Source: Formicarius rufipectus
Taxonomy: Eukaryota > Chordata > Aves > Passeriformes > Formicariidae
Direction: 5' to 3'
Assembly: GCA_013399695.1 (NCBI GenBank)
Contig: VXAU01000750.1
Location: 310,001-374,000, forward strand
DNA length: 64,000 nt
Below the pieces are notes generated by a model, which was not told the origin of the DNA, did no database searches, and saw nothing but the letters and a program-made list of their open reading frames with translations. Numbering within the stretch: the first letter of the stretch is position 1; each line of letters begins with the position of its first letter. Of this stretch, positions 1-13,790 are shown in pieces. Position numbers and translations under genes: made by a program.

Positions 1-3000
1 AAATAGAGGAGTGAAATGGCAAGAGTAACTTCGTATGCTAATTATTCTGAATCCTTTGAATTCTGCAGCAGGCTCATGAAATATACTCTATACTGAATAT
101 TGGTGATGCTAATTTTATTTAAATATTATGGATTGTCAATGTAATTTTAGGGAATGGACGTATATTCCCCATATTTATAAGAAGAGTTACCTAACCGTGG
201 CGAAATAAATATTGACAGTCTTGTAGAAATACTACCAAAGAAAATACTAGACCAGTAGCAAACTATGCATCAAAAAGGTTTTACAAAATTAGCTCTAGAT
301 GGATTACAAATTATGAGGATGATTTCTGACATTTTATTAAGGCAGTGTGAAATATCAAATGCAGTGGTCAAAATATTTGCACTTTTTCCTGTGCTGTACC
401 TCAACCACTAAAAGAAAATCTTGCTACTAGCTGAAGAAGAAGAAAGTGTATTAGAAAAATAGATCTATAAAGATGACAAAGGAAAAACAGCTTTTGCAGT
501 TTATAGAATACTCATGTTTGAGTTGATAGGGATTCTTCAAAGTACATTTCTTTTGAACAGTCAGTGTGAGTAAATCTGTGAGATGCTAAAGAGGTGCATT
601 GTTTTTCAGTGTTAAATCCATGCTGATGCAGTACAATCTTTGCCAGATGTTGAGGGTCTTATTGTTATGTAGAACAATAATACATTGTAGCAGTTTCTGT
701 CTTCAAAAGGCTTATTCAAAATGTACTTAAAACTTCAACTAATAACTGCAACACATCTTCTATAAGACTTTCAGTGCTTTACCCAAGAGGACAGTAACAG
801 AGTTGATAGTGGCAAGATTGAGAACCAAAATGTGCATCCATCTTTACTGTCTTTCTGTCCTCCTCAGAGCTGCTGCTTACCTGGTTCTTCCCCCTCTGCA
901 GGTTGTTACACTGTTAGGTCGGGACCCTTTGGCTGTGGGGGACCCTTTGCCTTCGTTTGTGTCTGGCAGCCTTGAACCTGTTGAGTGTTACCTCAGTGTG
1001 TGTCCATCATTTCCTTGGGCTCTGCCTGTATTCTCCTTAAAAAACATCATATTGGAGACATTCATGTCACTCTGTCTGAGGTGGCAGAGTGGGAACAGCA
1101 GGAGCAATAAAAGCCTACAAAACAGGAAACTACACTCTATTTCCACAGTAATTAGATAGCAGCAGTTGCAGACACATTCTCATGGCTTTTCTTTGTTTTT
1201 TTCATTGGTTATATGCATGCTCTTCTGAAGTTTATTGCCCTAATTTTGCCTAAGCAATGGTTAAATTTAAGACTGCTTCAGTAGTTTACCTTCAAGCGAG
1301 TGCTGGCAAACTTGTAGATAAAATATTTAGGTGTAGCCATAAAAACCTGACTAATGCAGCTTCAAGCAAAGTGGTTGCTTTCAGATGTTTTTCTCTCTTT
1401 TCATTTTGAGATCAAAGTCCCAGTTCATCCTGATGACTGGGCTGCTGATAACTACAGGGGCCTTCTTCAAAACAGGGAGACTAACAAGGACTCTTATCCT
1501 GAAAAATAACACTTTAAATACTGAGTATGGTCACAGTAAATAAGGTAGAGCCTTTACCAAAGGTGTGAACGTAAATGGAGCTTACAAGAGATATATTTGA
1601 ATGATAAAGAAGGGCGACAGGTTAGATTTTGATAGTGTTCCAGACAGTACTTCAGCAGTATGCTGGTCGGTTGTTACTTTCTCTCATGGTTAATCTGCAA
1701 ATTAAGAAAGCATCTGAAGGCTCAGAATACTTTAAGAATGTTTCTATGTTGTGTTCTTCCTGATGTCAACTTAAACCTCATCTGGATGAAAATAAGTATA
1801 TTGAAACGGTAAATCTTCAGACTGTGTCATGTGGAAAAAAAGAACCAATACAGTTTAAGCTGTGCTCTCATTGAACATGTTCCTTCTCTGTGCATTTCAG
1901 TTATTTCTGTTAGATGCTCATGGCCTTCTGAAAGAGGATTGCTTTATCATTTTCTGTATACAACTATATCATTTGTTTATATATCCCTAGATGACCACTG
2001 GCTTAGTTTTTTTTTTTTTTTTTTGTAGTTCCACTAGTAATTATATTTAGGTCTTGCAGAGGATGCAAATTGCTTTATACACATCTAGAATTGTTAGCAC
2101 AGTATGAAATGATAATTAAGATGGCCTTGTCTATCATTTCACAGTTGCTATGATTATTTACTGCAGGAGTTGAACTGGATTGTGACTTGTTGTAAGTTCT
2201 AGGCCAGAGACATTTTACTCACAATTAGGTGAGGTTCCACACTTTAAGGAGTGTTGCTGACTGTAACCATGCCAGGTAGCTGCTGTGCATTCACACTCCT
2301 CTTCATCAGTAATGCTGACAGCAAGGTGTGATCATGTACCTGTGAGTTTTGCTTTCTCATGCCTACCCTACACAGCTGGAGGTGAATCCATTGTTCCTGT
2401 TGGACAGAGACTTTCAGGGCTGATAGTGTGCAAGCCTGAAGCAAAGCTGAGGACTGTGCTGTTCTGTGAACTGCTGGGCACGAGGTCTGCAGAGGGGGAT
2501 GGAGCAGGTATCTGAACACAGGGGTCTTCATACAGTTGGTCTTTCCTTCTTTCAAGCAGGGAGCAATGCTATCATACAGAGATTTTGATTTGTACAACTT
2601 TAGGACTAGAGCTCAAGTCTGAAGTACTTGTGGATTTTATCTGAATTTTACTTGCATTTTCCAGGAAATTTCCTTATTTCTGCTCCCCCTGCTTAAATGC
2701 TTTGTAAAGTTAAAATATACATTCCCTGACTTTTTAAACCAGTGGAAAGTTCTCTATGCTTAAACACTCAGCTAAAATGGGAGCACTATTTATTGCAAGC
2801 AGTTAGGCCAAATTGATCCCTTACCTAGTTTCAGGCATTTTATTGAGTTCGCTAAAGTGGAGCATAGTAATTTTAATTTTCTTCTGTGACAATAAATAGA
2901 CACAAATAGCTCTACAGGATAATCTCTATCACCCCTGGATATATAATGCAATAAAAACAGCCCAGCAACATCCCTCTGAACTCAGAAACCAGAGTTAAAT

Positions 3001-6000
3001 GCACAGAGTTAGTCAAGGTGATTCTAGACTTGCCTGTTCAGCCTGCCCTTCATTCCTGTATTAAAGTCTCCAGCCTGCTCTTCTAGATTAATGTCTGTGT
3101 GTTGATTCTTGTTTGTACAGAGCCCAGCTGGCTTTGACAAGGCACAGATTAGCCCTGTGCAAGGCTGATGACAGGGCCACTTCAGCACAGCAGAACTCAT
3201 GCAACCAGGTGCTTATAAAAATGGTGTAAATAAGGATCAAGTCCTATGCTAGAAGGTGCTTCCAGTGTTTTTCCAGCCAATTTGTCCTTCCTGCCTTTGC
3301 TATTTTAGGAACTTGCTGTAAAGGAGTACTTGATTTCTCTTATCTCTTCTGTACGGGCTATAATTAGGATTAGCAGAAGTGTTTTACTTAATGTTGCAGT
3401 ACGTCTTGTGTACAGCACTCATATCTTAAGTATAATTAACACTGTATAGCTCCCATTAGTGTTTTTAAGCACTTAAAATGTACTATAATGGCCAAACCCA
3501 AAGTTGTCATTAAAGGACCATTGCTATTTATTATGCTCATAAAGCAGACACTTTGCTACAGAAAAATATATCATTGGGTTCCATTTAGAAAGCAGTAACA
3601 GACAGCAGCATTAGTGATGGCACCCATGGGACTAAAGGACTGCCTTAAATTGATCCCACTCTTATTCCACACAGGAGTCAATAGGGAAATCTAAAAGCAG
3701 GTGACAAATCATTACATTGCACAACATAACTCTGATTAGCAGAGTTAGGCTGGGAGGCAGGTTTGCTGCAGGGGGCAGGTTTTTAGGAACATTTCTTTCT
3801 GCAAATGCTTGAATTTTTGTTTTCAGTCTGTGTTTTCCTTGTAATTGCATGTATATTTCATAATTCATTTTTATTACATTCAGCTGACATTATTTTAAGC
3901 AATTATAAAAAGGGGGGAAAATTATGCCCTCTTCATTATATTTTGGGAAGGGGGCCAGGTACATTATTAACATGAGGATTTTGCAAATGTTTTTTGCCTT
4001 GAACTCTCGGTCAGATGTACCTACCTGTGAGCATATTAGGTTTTTATTGCCAGTGCTTCATTTGGTGATTGAATTAGCCAGTTTTTACAAGTCATATTTT
4101 CTCATACACACTAATAAAATGCTCCCTACTTTCATAACTCCTTGTCTGTGAAGAAGTTAATCTTCTTCGCCAACACTGCTCTGAGGATACATTTTAGTCA
4201 CAGTCCAAATGTTGGAACAAAACATGAGCCATTTATAGCAGTAAACAATTATCACTGAAATGAGATAACAATTTAATGGTCGTGCATGATTAATGTCCTA
4301 CATAAATTCTTTATGACATAGAATCGAAAGATGATGTTATGAATGTATAATAGAAAGTCAACAGAATGTGTCACCTTTTGGTTAGTTTCTAAGGAAACAG
4401 GCTGTGCAATCAGTGTTTTCATAATCATCGGAGGTTCATAACAAAACCATCAGCTATTGTCCTTACTAAATTAAATTTCCAAAGGTACAGTTGTTGGCCT
4501 TTTTGGCCTTAGTGCCAATTATGCACAGAAGAGGTCAATTCAGTTAATGGCATCCCTAGAGTCTTTTTCATGTTTGTGATCCAGGGCCAGCTTTTGCAAA
4601 TGCTAGTACCTACATTTAATTTAAATTGCTGTCCATTTCTAGGCCTATAAATAAGTGGCCTGCTTTTCACAAATGCTTATTACCCACAGCTGATTCTGAC
4701 TTTTCCCTCTGTCTCCAAGGTGAACAAACATGTGTTTAGTGTCTTTGAAAGTCAGGGCAACAAACTTTAGAAGTCCAAATATAATTTTCAGGCAAAGCTT
4801 TTTCAAAAGGAGAAGTCTGGTCTTACACCCCTAAATTATTTCATGTAACTTTAAGAATGTCTAAAATATGAAAAAAAGCAATTTAATTAAAAATCAGTAA
4901 AATATGTTAGGCATCTAACATGTTTTAAGATAAAGGGTTTTCTTTTAAGCTTGTATTAAAGCAAAATAAAGTCAGCATCAAAAATCACTGGCTTTACATA
5001 AGAATTCTGAATATAACTCTTTTCCCGTCCTACAAATATATACACATAGAAAGTAAACTGTTACTACAGTAACATTTTTTTAAAAGTATTTGTGTGACCA
5101 TCTTGCATCTGTCATCTACTGAGGCAAAGGAGAGCCCTGTGCTGACTTTACTTGAGCTTCCCTTTGTCATGTATGTTGGGTGCAAGGACACTTGGGCTTT
5201 CATTTCACTGAAAAATCTTGTTTGGTCCAAAGTATGCAAAGAGATGAGAAAAATACTGTGCTTCACCTTCTGTCATTGGGAAGAGGGAAAAGTAGGATTT
5301 CCTCTCCTGAATTTTTTAAACTGTGGTACCTACTAAACATATGAAAATAGCCTTTTATCAGTTTATGTGTATTTATCTAGAAAACATGTTCTCCAACTCT
5401 TGACCCTCCTGTTTCATCAGACCTGTGGTATCTTAAGGTAGCCTAAAGATTGATTTAATTAACTTGTTGATGATTCCTTAATCCTTAGGCTGGTCCTTGG
5501 GTGAAAGGACAAATGGAGGCAGAGCCAGATCATTATTGCATTACAGATATTCCTAGGATCTGAAACGGGCATTTAGGGCCATGACCAGAAGGCAAATGGG
5601 GAGTTGGTACTCTGAAGTTAAAAAAAGATGAAAACCACAGTATAATACGACTAAGAAAATAGCATCATCTTTTTAAGAGAGTAGGTGGTAGACACATGGA
5701 GCTCCAAGGGAAAAAAAAATGGGGGGGTGATGTGGAGGAGAAGAAAGTAGGGAAGCATTTGATTTGTTCCCAGTATGTCTAGTGAAATATTCCATAGTCT
5801 TCAACTGGATTTAGTGCAGTAAGGTATGTTCCCAGACCTAATGTCTCTGGATAGATAGCCCTGGGGTCATTTTCCTTTGGCGTTTAAAAGAGTTCACGTC
5901 CTCAATAAACTAAGCAATTCAATGTGACTGGCTTGTTACTTTAATAGTTTCACTATCTTATACAAGTTTTTAATTTACATTCTTATTCTTAAAAAGCATT

Positions 6001-6724
6001 TGGAATTAATTCTACGTTCATATTCTTAAGTTAGCAACCAATAAACAAAAGGACTAATTGATAATTTCTAATCACCCATGTGAAGCTGTCCTTGCTCAAA
6101 GAGGACAAAAAGAATACCTATTCTGTATTTATAGTTCATCACTAGGAAATAAAAATCATCAATAAACTTTGTTCTATAGTCCCAGTAGAAACTAGCACTG
6201 TATGAAAAGGTCAGTAGCACATACATATATGAAGCAGATATATGTATCTTTGGTGAAGCAAAAGTTAGCCACAATATTTTACAGTTGTGTTTATTATGTC
6301 ATTAGTGATTAGTAAAACTAATCAGAACTTGTGTTTCCCAACTGTGGATATGTGGTTTCCTTTCTAAGTTGATAAATTCTGTTGAAAAATGTCAATTTTG
6401 ACATGACTCTTTTCTTTTCTTTGAAGTGAAATGTTCTGTCTGAGTCAGCAATTCCTATTTGTTGGAGCTGCCGGAGTGGCTCCAGTGAGCTGCACTTTAG
6501 GAGCCTCATGCCCATATGATTCTGCATAAGGTTCCTGGCTCTGCTACATCTGTACTTTGGCTGAGGGAAATTAGTCTGCCTTCAGATGATGCAGCATAGA
6601 TGTCATTTGATCAAAAAGCCCAGCATATGAAGAAACATATGAACACCACACTCTTGATGTTCAGTCAGTGACACCAAACTGATTCAGAACAAAGTATTGT
6701 GACATACAAGGTTTTTGAACTGGT
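1..6724. other. unique AT-rich non-coding sequence
   Basis: No gene is recognisable. Open frames are at most about 118 codons, lie on both strands, and show no domain or splice context. A pure T run of about 18 lies at 2007-2024. An A8/G7 homopolymer pair lies near 5710-5727. No interspersed repeat was recognised. The part around 4200-4720 has homeobox-like AT motifs and could be conserved non-coding sequence, but that is only an impression. Confidence 0.6.
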
Positions 6725-6850
6725 CTTTGTGGGTGTTTTTTTTTGTTTGTTTGTGAGGGTTTGTTTTGTTGTTGGGGTTTTTTGTTTGGTTGGTTTTTTG
6801 TTTGTTTTGTTTTGTGGGTTTTTTATTTGTTTGTTTTTTTAAAAGTTTTT
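6725..6850. repeat. G/T-rich low-complexity tract (TTTG/GGGTTTTTTG type)
   Basis: The + strand is almost entirely G and T, in irregular TTTG and GGTTTTTTG units. Its complement gives a spurious Lys/Asn/Pro/Thr-rich frame. It is simple sequence, not coding. Similar tracts recur in the window at 42265-42385, and as the complement at 8311-8370 and 63791-63895. Confidence 0.85.
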
Positions 6851-8310
6851 CAATTGGGACTTTTTGTCCCAAATTGAGAGTATAAGACAGCAATTCCTTA
6901 GTTCTTTTAAAGTTCTCCTTTAAGAGAAATCCAGTATAGCCCACTTATCCCTGAGACAGAGGATGAAAGTGAGGCTACATGACATAGCATTGGGTTAGCA
7001 ATTTGTTGTTGTTGTTATTTTTGACAAATAGGAAGGCAGTACCTCAGTGCTGCAGTTCCCCCAGTGCTGCAGTTCCCTGCGCAGCAAACTGTGCATTGAG
7101 AGATTTCTTAAATTCATGATGGGACACATTGTAGATAATGTGTAAAAATTACTTAGTCCAACTCCACCGATTTTGATAGAGAAAGAATACTGGGCGCCAG
7201 CCGATCTGAAATGAGCTTAAGATGCCAAGAGCTCCTTCATGTCTGGTGATTACTTTGTACTTTAAAAAAAAAAGTTCATGTTTCTTATCAATCCAATAAC
7301 AGTTTTTTGGTTTTTTTACTGTCAGACATTAGATGTCATATACACACCTTCCTTCATTCAGTCTCCTGTTCCTTATATCTCCGTTGCAGATGTGGACTGC
7401 TTAAGGAATTTACCTGACCACTACTTGGCTCTCTCAGCAAAGGAATGAGTGGTGAGCAGGCCTGGCTGTGTAGCAGTGTGACTGTTTTCTTCTGGCAATT
7501 GTTAGAAGCCTTCATAGTTTTCAGATGTAACTCAAGCCCTTATAAAATTGATTTTAGCCCATCTTGTAGAATGGTGGTAGAAAACCTTTATGTAAACAAC
7601 TCCTTTTTCAGTCAGTGACAGATTATGGCAGGATAATGAGCCCACTTAAAGAAGTGATAATGCCATTTCACACCTCCTGTTCCTGCCCAATGACCTCCAC
7701 AGGGCTACATTTCTGGGTTTCCTAGAGATCACCAGACTGTGTTTGTTAGTGGGGTTGTCCGTGCATCTTGTCTTGTGGGAATCCTTTCTTTCTCAGCGGT
7801 GCCTGGATACCCGTTCCTGGGCAGGTACCTCTGTCATACCTGAACATGAACAACAGGGAAAATCAGTGACCACTTCTCAGAAGGGCAGATAAAAATTTCT
7901 TCTTTCCCCTTAAGGAACATATTTCTCTTGAGAAGTATCATTGCATTTTAAATGTGAGTTAGCAGGGTTTTTTTCCCCAGCCTTCAGTTTCTTTTTCCCA
8001 AAAATACATTTTCTGGAGGGTTCTGGGTATAATTGTTCTATTCAGCAGTGCTTTCTTCTCTGCTGCTTGGCAGTTTTATCAGTCCTTTTCTGTCAGAGTG
8101 TGGCAAGAGTTGTTTTGCAGTCAGAAAATAGTGAAATATTCCTGAAGTGTCCTTCATTATTCTTCTCGTCACATCCTACATTGTGACAATTCCATTTAGA
8201 CAACATGAGTCTACCTGCAATACTGTGTGTTGAGAGACCACATGTAAACCAGACTCTAAATCAACAATTCAAGTATTTCTCCATCTATACTCTTTTATCC
8301 ATGTGGGAAA
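6851..8310. other. unique non-coding sequence
   Basis: Apart from the small 17-bp duplication near 7060 nothing is recognised. Open frames are short, on both strands, and without domains. Confidence 0.55.
7045..7077 (+). repeat. two-copy 17-bp tandem repeat
   Basis: The 16-mer cagtgctgcagttccc occurs at 7045-7060 and again at 7062-7077, so the period is 17 bp and the copies are identical. This is a small local duplication with no evident function. Confidence 0.85.
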
Positions 8311-8370
8311 ACAAACAAACAAACAAAAACAACAAAATGGAAAACCAAAAAAACCCAAACCACAGTACAA
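8311..8370. repeat. (CAAA)n / A-C-rich simple repeat
   Basis: ACAAACAAACAAAC units are followed by degenerate AAACC/AAAC sequence. This is the complement of the G/T tracts seen elsewhere in the window. Confidence 0.8.
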
Positions 8371-8980
8371 CCAGCAAATAAATATAAGTAAGAAAAAGAT
8401 GACACTTCTGATTTCTTAACTAATTCAATTCAGTCTCCAATACTTTTTGCCCTGATTTTCCATGCCTCTTGAAGAAAGCAGTGAATAACTGGAGTTTCCT
8501 TATATTTGTCTCATTATTTTCCTTGAAAAAATGGACTGTGGTAGAACCCCTTTTATCTCTTCTGAAGTCAGTAGCAAAGTTCCCAGAGTATTACATAGGG
8601 ACAGGATTTCATTCCCTGTGTGATGCTGTGAGAAAGTAAAAAAGGATGATGACATCAGGTATTTTTCATAGGTTTGACCTAACAACCTCATCCTGAAAAC
8701 ATCTAGTCTGTTGGACCTCTGCTGAATCCTTTTGAAAATGCTTTCCAAAGAATATATTAGTTATTTTCCATTTTTCTGTTACTGTATGAAATAAAATTCT
8801 AATGAGAACTGTGTTTTCCATTATTTCATATGTTCTTAAAATGGCTGAATGTTAATAATGCTGGAAAATTAAAAATCTGACTCCCTTAATTCTTAGGCTG
8901 GCTTTTTTTTTATTTTTTAATTCAAAGATCCTGAAGATGTGGGAAACAATGTTGACCCTTCCTATTTTACCTTTAANCAA
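8371..8980. other. unique non-coding sequence with one ambiguous base
   Basis: No gene or interspersed repeat is recognised. Base 8977 is N, a single undetermined nucleotide immediately before the AT microsatellite. It probably reflects poor read support there. Confidence 0.6.
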
Positions 8981-9030
8981 ATATATATAGATATATAAAA
9001 AAAAATAAAAATATATATATATATATATAT
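8981..9030. repeat. (AT)n microsatellite with A-rich interruption
   Basis: Two AT dinucleotide blocks (8981-8997 and about 9010-9030) are separated by an A-rich spacer. The reading frame across it is only Ile/Tyr/Phe and is not coding. Confidence 0.9.
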
Positions 9031-9371
9031 GCATTTAGTAGGTGTGGTTTAGGAATGAGTGGAATCTGTGAGATTTTTTTCTTTTCTGACCATTATCTCC
9101 AGAATGTAGGTAAGAATTCATAGATGATTCTTCAATTAGATAACTCTAAAAAAAAAAATCCAGAGTCAGAAAGAACATGTGTTTATAAAAACACATAAAT
9201 CCTAAATACTGTGGGTAAGTACAGTGCCCTTAAGCGCTCAAAAACAAGTAAGAGATATGTAACAGAGGTTTCATACGTCATTTGAATCTGTTTGAAAATT
9301 ATTTTTCTTCTTCAGATCATTGTTAGTTGTTAAACTGTACTTGCTCTGAGTGAGGTGGAATTCCTTTCCCC
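9031..9371. other. unique non-coding sequence
   Basis: AT-rich sequence in which nothing is recognised. Confidence 0.5.
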
Positions 9372-9700
9372 TTAACAATCCTCGCAGTGCTGGATTTTGC
9401 ATTTGCAGCTAGGAAGGTGTTGAGAACACTGCAGTGTTTTGGTCCTGCTGGGTAGTACTCCCACAGCATCAGAGCCCTCCATCCAAATTAACCTCCCCCA
9501 GTCCCAAAAAGGCATTAGTCTGGGGCTGGGCAAGGGGTTGGGACGGGGCACAGCCAGGACAGCTGACCCCAACTCACCAAAGGCATATTCCATACCATGT
9601 GATGTCTGCTCGGCAATAAAAGCCGAGGGAAAGGATGGGGTTGCATTTGTTATTATGACATTTGTCTTCCAGAGCGACTGCAGAATATACTGAGGCCCTG
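9372..9700. other. locally GC-richer segment with overlapping short frames
   Basis: This stretch is clearly richer in G and C than its surroundings. It has open frames of 61-84 codons on both strands at once, which is expected from low stop-codon density rather than coding. No protein family is recognised and no convincing splice pair was found. It contains the G-run motif at 9522-9548. Confidence 0.45.
9522..9548 (+). promoter_or_regulatory. potential G-quadruplex motif
   Basis: Five runs of three to four G are separated by loops of 2, 3, 2 and 2 bases (GGGG-CT-GGG-CAA-GGGG-TT-GGG-AC-GGGG). This meets the canonical rule of four or more G3 runs with loops of 1-7. The motif is seen directly. 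Folding and any regulatory role are inference. Confidence 0.7.
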
Positions 9701-12700
9701 TTTCTGGGGAGGTGGCAGGACATTGTCTGCTGATGGCAATTAGACAAAAAAAAAAATTGTTTTCTTTTGTGCAGGACCTTTGATTTGGCTTTATTAAACT
9801 GCCTTTCTCTTGACCAGTGAGATGTTTTATAGTCTATTCTATTTTCTCCCCCTCTCATCCTTCTGAGGAGGGGAGGGATAGAGCTGCTCATTGAGTACTT
9901 GGCACCCAAACAAGGACAGCCCACAAAAACATAGAAACAATTTTTGAGGTTTGATTATCCAGAGTAATAATAAAGGGTTTACCACCTAAAATAAACACAG
10001 TTTTCAGCTCAAAATTAACATTTTATTCTTGTCCTACCAACGCCCTATAAATTGCTGAACCACTTCATATGGCCTTTATTTAGTCCTCACTGGCAAATCA
10101 AAGGGAAACAAGTCAAGCATTCTGGAGACCTAGTTATTTGTTCCTTTGCTTATCTCATCATCTGCCATCCTGGTTGATTTCCTAAGTTAGTCTTAGAAAT
10201 TGAGATCCTCTTTTGATCACTGCATCTGTAGAAAAGTGAAGCTAAAGAAACACATGTGCTGGGGCTCCCGTTAGGGAGGAAAGCAACATTTTGGTATGTG
10301 CTCAGTAACTGCTATCATTTGTTGATGGTGGGACAGCCTGAGGAGCATAAGGATCTTGGGCTGTGCTCCTCTTCTGACAGCAATTCCAACATCTGCAGGA
10401 AGTGTTTTAGTAAGAACCAGAAAAGTGGAAAAAATAATAGTAAAATTATACATATGGTGTGAAGGTGACACAGACAACTGTATTTCCAGCTCTAGCTGTA
10501 CTATTTGTGACCCACCCCTTTGATGACTAACTCAAGTGACAAGATACTAAGCAAGAGCATATGTGATTATTAATGCACCATGTAGAGTTCAGAACAAAGC
10601 ATAAATAATTGCCATGTATTATCAGTTTGTTTGATCTGGGAATAAAATCTTCACCAGATTGTCTGAGTGTAATTTTGAATGGTTTTATTAGTACATAGTA
10701 TCTAAAAAAGCCTCATCTGTCTGAGATCAGCCTTTGATAGTGCACAGCTGATGCTGCAAGAAGCAGCAGCAGGTAGAAGTGATTTTGCTGTTATTTGTAA
10801 AGATGGGTTAAAGTGAAGCTGAGGTTATTCCTTTATATTTCATATCTTACAGTAATGATCTGAAACTTCTACTCTCTCTCAGTATGAATTAGTCCCATTA
10901 CAGGAAAAGGTTTGTGAGATGCACTAAATTTGAAATGATTCCCTGTACATAGATGCTTCTGAGATTTTCTCTTCTGTTGTATGTATCTATTGAAAACTGT
11001 ACTATCTTGACAAATTATCTACCTTTTTCACTGGGTACTCTTGACAGACTTTTCACCACCCATTTCATCATCAACAATTTACCAGCCTGTGTTACTTTTA
11101 TGATGGTAAGAAAAAACAGAGCAAAAGCATAAAAGGAAACCTGACTGGTTAATTTTCATCATCAGTTAAATTGGTGTAAAATTGCTGTTTATGGTTTCCT
11201 GTCCTTTTTTTTTTACCTGCATTTACTCCTGTCCTACATTTCACCTACATGTACTTTTCTCTCACTCTACTGCCTTCAATGCATGCGATGATATGTTCTC
11301 CTAGAGACCATCTTTTGCAAACATTAATCCTTCAGAAGTGATGGCCTCACAGCAGTTCACTGGCCACCCAGGAAAAACCAGTTCCATTATCAGACACACA
11401 GGTTAGAGATGGGTTTTCCAAAATATAATTTTATTTAATAATTCACTGGCATTGGTTTGGGGCACAGACATATTTTCCCGGACACAATGGTCTCGGGAAG
11501 GTCTTGACAATGAAAACTCCACTGCAAGTTCTGAGTACTGCTTCACATAAAATTCACTTGAAATACGACAGTTTGCCTGCAGCCAAAGTAAACATCCAGT
11601 CACGTTCTTTTCACAAAATTTATTTACTGTGTCAAGCAGGGCAAATCTCTCATTCCTGTCAAATTAGACAATCCCTCTGGCAGGTCACAATAGCCATGGT
11701 GGCATTATCAATATTTTTAAAAGGTCATCTATCAGAGAATGTGTGTGGTAGGTAATGAACAAAGAGGCAAATACAACTGCTTTGTATGCTCAGAGACTTA
11801 AAAATGTTACAAAAAGCTTATATTCCTTAAGAACAAGAAGTTTATTTATTTGCCTTTTACAAACCATATCAATTTCCATAAAATTTTAATTTTGCCAAAT
11901 AAGACAGTTATTCTTTTTGCCAGAGCCTTCTGTGGGATTGGTGTTGGTCTCCACATGCAGGAAGGAGGAGTTAATTGGATGCATTTTATCAAAACAAACA
12001 AACAGCTGTTTTGATTTTTAAAAAACATATTGTTTGAATGTACATGTTTTGTTGTGAGAACTTGCACTTTGTTATCAGGAAACAACTCAGTTATTCTAAC
12101 TTGCATTTATCTTAAGCTGATAGGGAAAAAAACCCTAACAAAACAAAATCATCCTTGTTAATGCCTCCAAAAAATCCTACTGCTACTTTGGTGTTCATAG
12201 AACATGGGAAGTACATCTGGTTCTTTACAGATAAATGTGACCATTTCTTGGATCTAAGGAGCTTACAGTTTAAATCTCAGAGCTTGATTTTATATATCAA
12301 ATATTTGATCTTTTATTTGTATGTATTAAGACTCAAAACTCAACTTTGGAAAATTTCCTTTTAGGGTTAGTAATTATTCTAGTAGATATAAAATAGTGTT
12401 TAGACTTTTTTTCCTCCATAAAAAATAGAAGATAAACCAGATAAAGGCTAACCTTTTTTTTTTTCATTTATTATTTATTTATAGTTTTTCATGCACAGGA
12501 ATCTAAGTTAAAACCTGTGATTTCCTTTCAGTACATGAAAACAGTGAAACCTTATCTAAATTTCAGTCCAGAAATTTTAGATCGTTTGAAGGAATTAAAA
12601 AAAAAAAAAGGTCATTTAAATTGACGAAATCCACATCTGACAATCAGTAGTGGTTATCAGCACTGTTCGTGATCACTGTCAGGGCGTGCAGGGTGTTCCA

Positions 12701-13790
12701 TGTAGCTGTGAAGAAAATGTGGAAGAACTGTTAATTTTCTTACGATGGTCTAAAATGTCACCACATAACCACTTTGATGCACAAAAGACTCCTAGTTCAG
12801 ATCTGGATGAATGAAAAACCCCATTCTTTGACTGCTCCTTTAATGATGGAGACCTTGGCTTGTTGAGGCTTCTCGTGTGACCCGGGCAGACTGGACACAG
12901 GGAAATTGGGACGTTCCAAACGTGGACTGGCGCTGTGGTGGGGCAGAATGGCCCTCAGTTTTGTCAATAGTTGTTTGGCACAGCAGGAGGAAAACACAGT
13001 GGGGGCTTTGGCTGGCAGTTCAGATTTACAGAGGCAGCAGCTCCAGGGCGTTGCTGCTGGTGGTGTCATTTCATTGCTCAAGTTTGTGTTTTAAGCTGCA
13101 GAGATGGTTCATTAACAAGTGACTCCAGCTCACAGTATGTCTTTTGCTTTCTCAATAGCTGGACTATAAAAAGCCTTTGGCACTGCTTTCTGATACTGAG
13201 ATTCCCTACTGAGAGTCAAAATGCTGCTGTCCCTGTTTTCTGTCATTGTCACTGGTGCAGATTTAGGTGTTGACTAACTGTCTGCTGAAGTTTACAGACA
13301 GGCTCCGCAGCATTCCCTTGGCTTTGCATCAGGGAGAAGACAGCCAGCACTGGATCTCCATGAGCTAAAAGAAAATCAATTTTAATTCCACAGGATGGAA
13401 TTATTGGGGTAGAAAGGCAGTCATTAAATTGCCTTGCTTGTTCCAAGGCCAGTGATATGGAAGAAGAACTGAAAAGAAAAATTTCAACTTTGGGTTGCCA
13501 TAATTGTTATAAGTGCCTACCTTATATTGGATTCCCTTGTTAACCTCATAGCTAGCTGGTGTTTGTAAGTATCTATATTTTCTCATGAAAAGCAACGTAA
13601 CTATAACTCTAGTAGACAAATGCTGCTGCTGCTTCTTTTCCTTTCTAATTAAAACTAGTTACCATAAAAGAAGGTAGTAGGATACCACAGCATCATATTT
13701 TAAAGCTAATATGAAATACAGGCCTGTAAACTTGATGTAGTAACAATAAATGCATGTAAAATAAACACTAACATTTAACTACAAGGCAGG
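9701..13790. other. unique non-coding sequence
   Basis: Mostly AT-rich, with short A/T homopolymers (for example the A run after 12598). No gene, RNA gene or interspersed repeat is recognised. 12870-13080 is somewhat GC-richer, with several overlapping frames of 62-100 codons in different phases, which argues against coding. Confidence 0.55.

Noticed and set aside
803..1159. 118-codon + frame, considered as a short membrane protein
   Set aside because: It has no ATG at its first codon, no recognisable domain and no splice or promoter context; best explained as chance.
2244..2597. 117-codon minus-strand frame
   Set aside because: Overlapped by a 76-codon + frame, no domain, no codon-level evidence.
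6440..6450. CTGAGTCAGCA, an NF-E2/AP-1-like site
   Set aside because: A single motif of this length is expected by chance in 64 kb.
6684..6944. Lys/Asn/Thr/Pro-rich minus-strand frame
   Set aside because: It reads the complement of a G/T simple tract.
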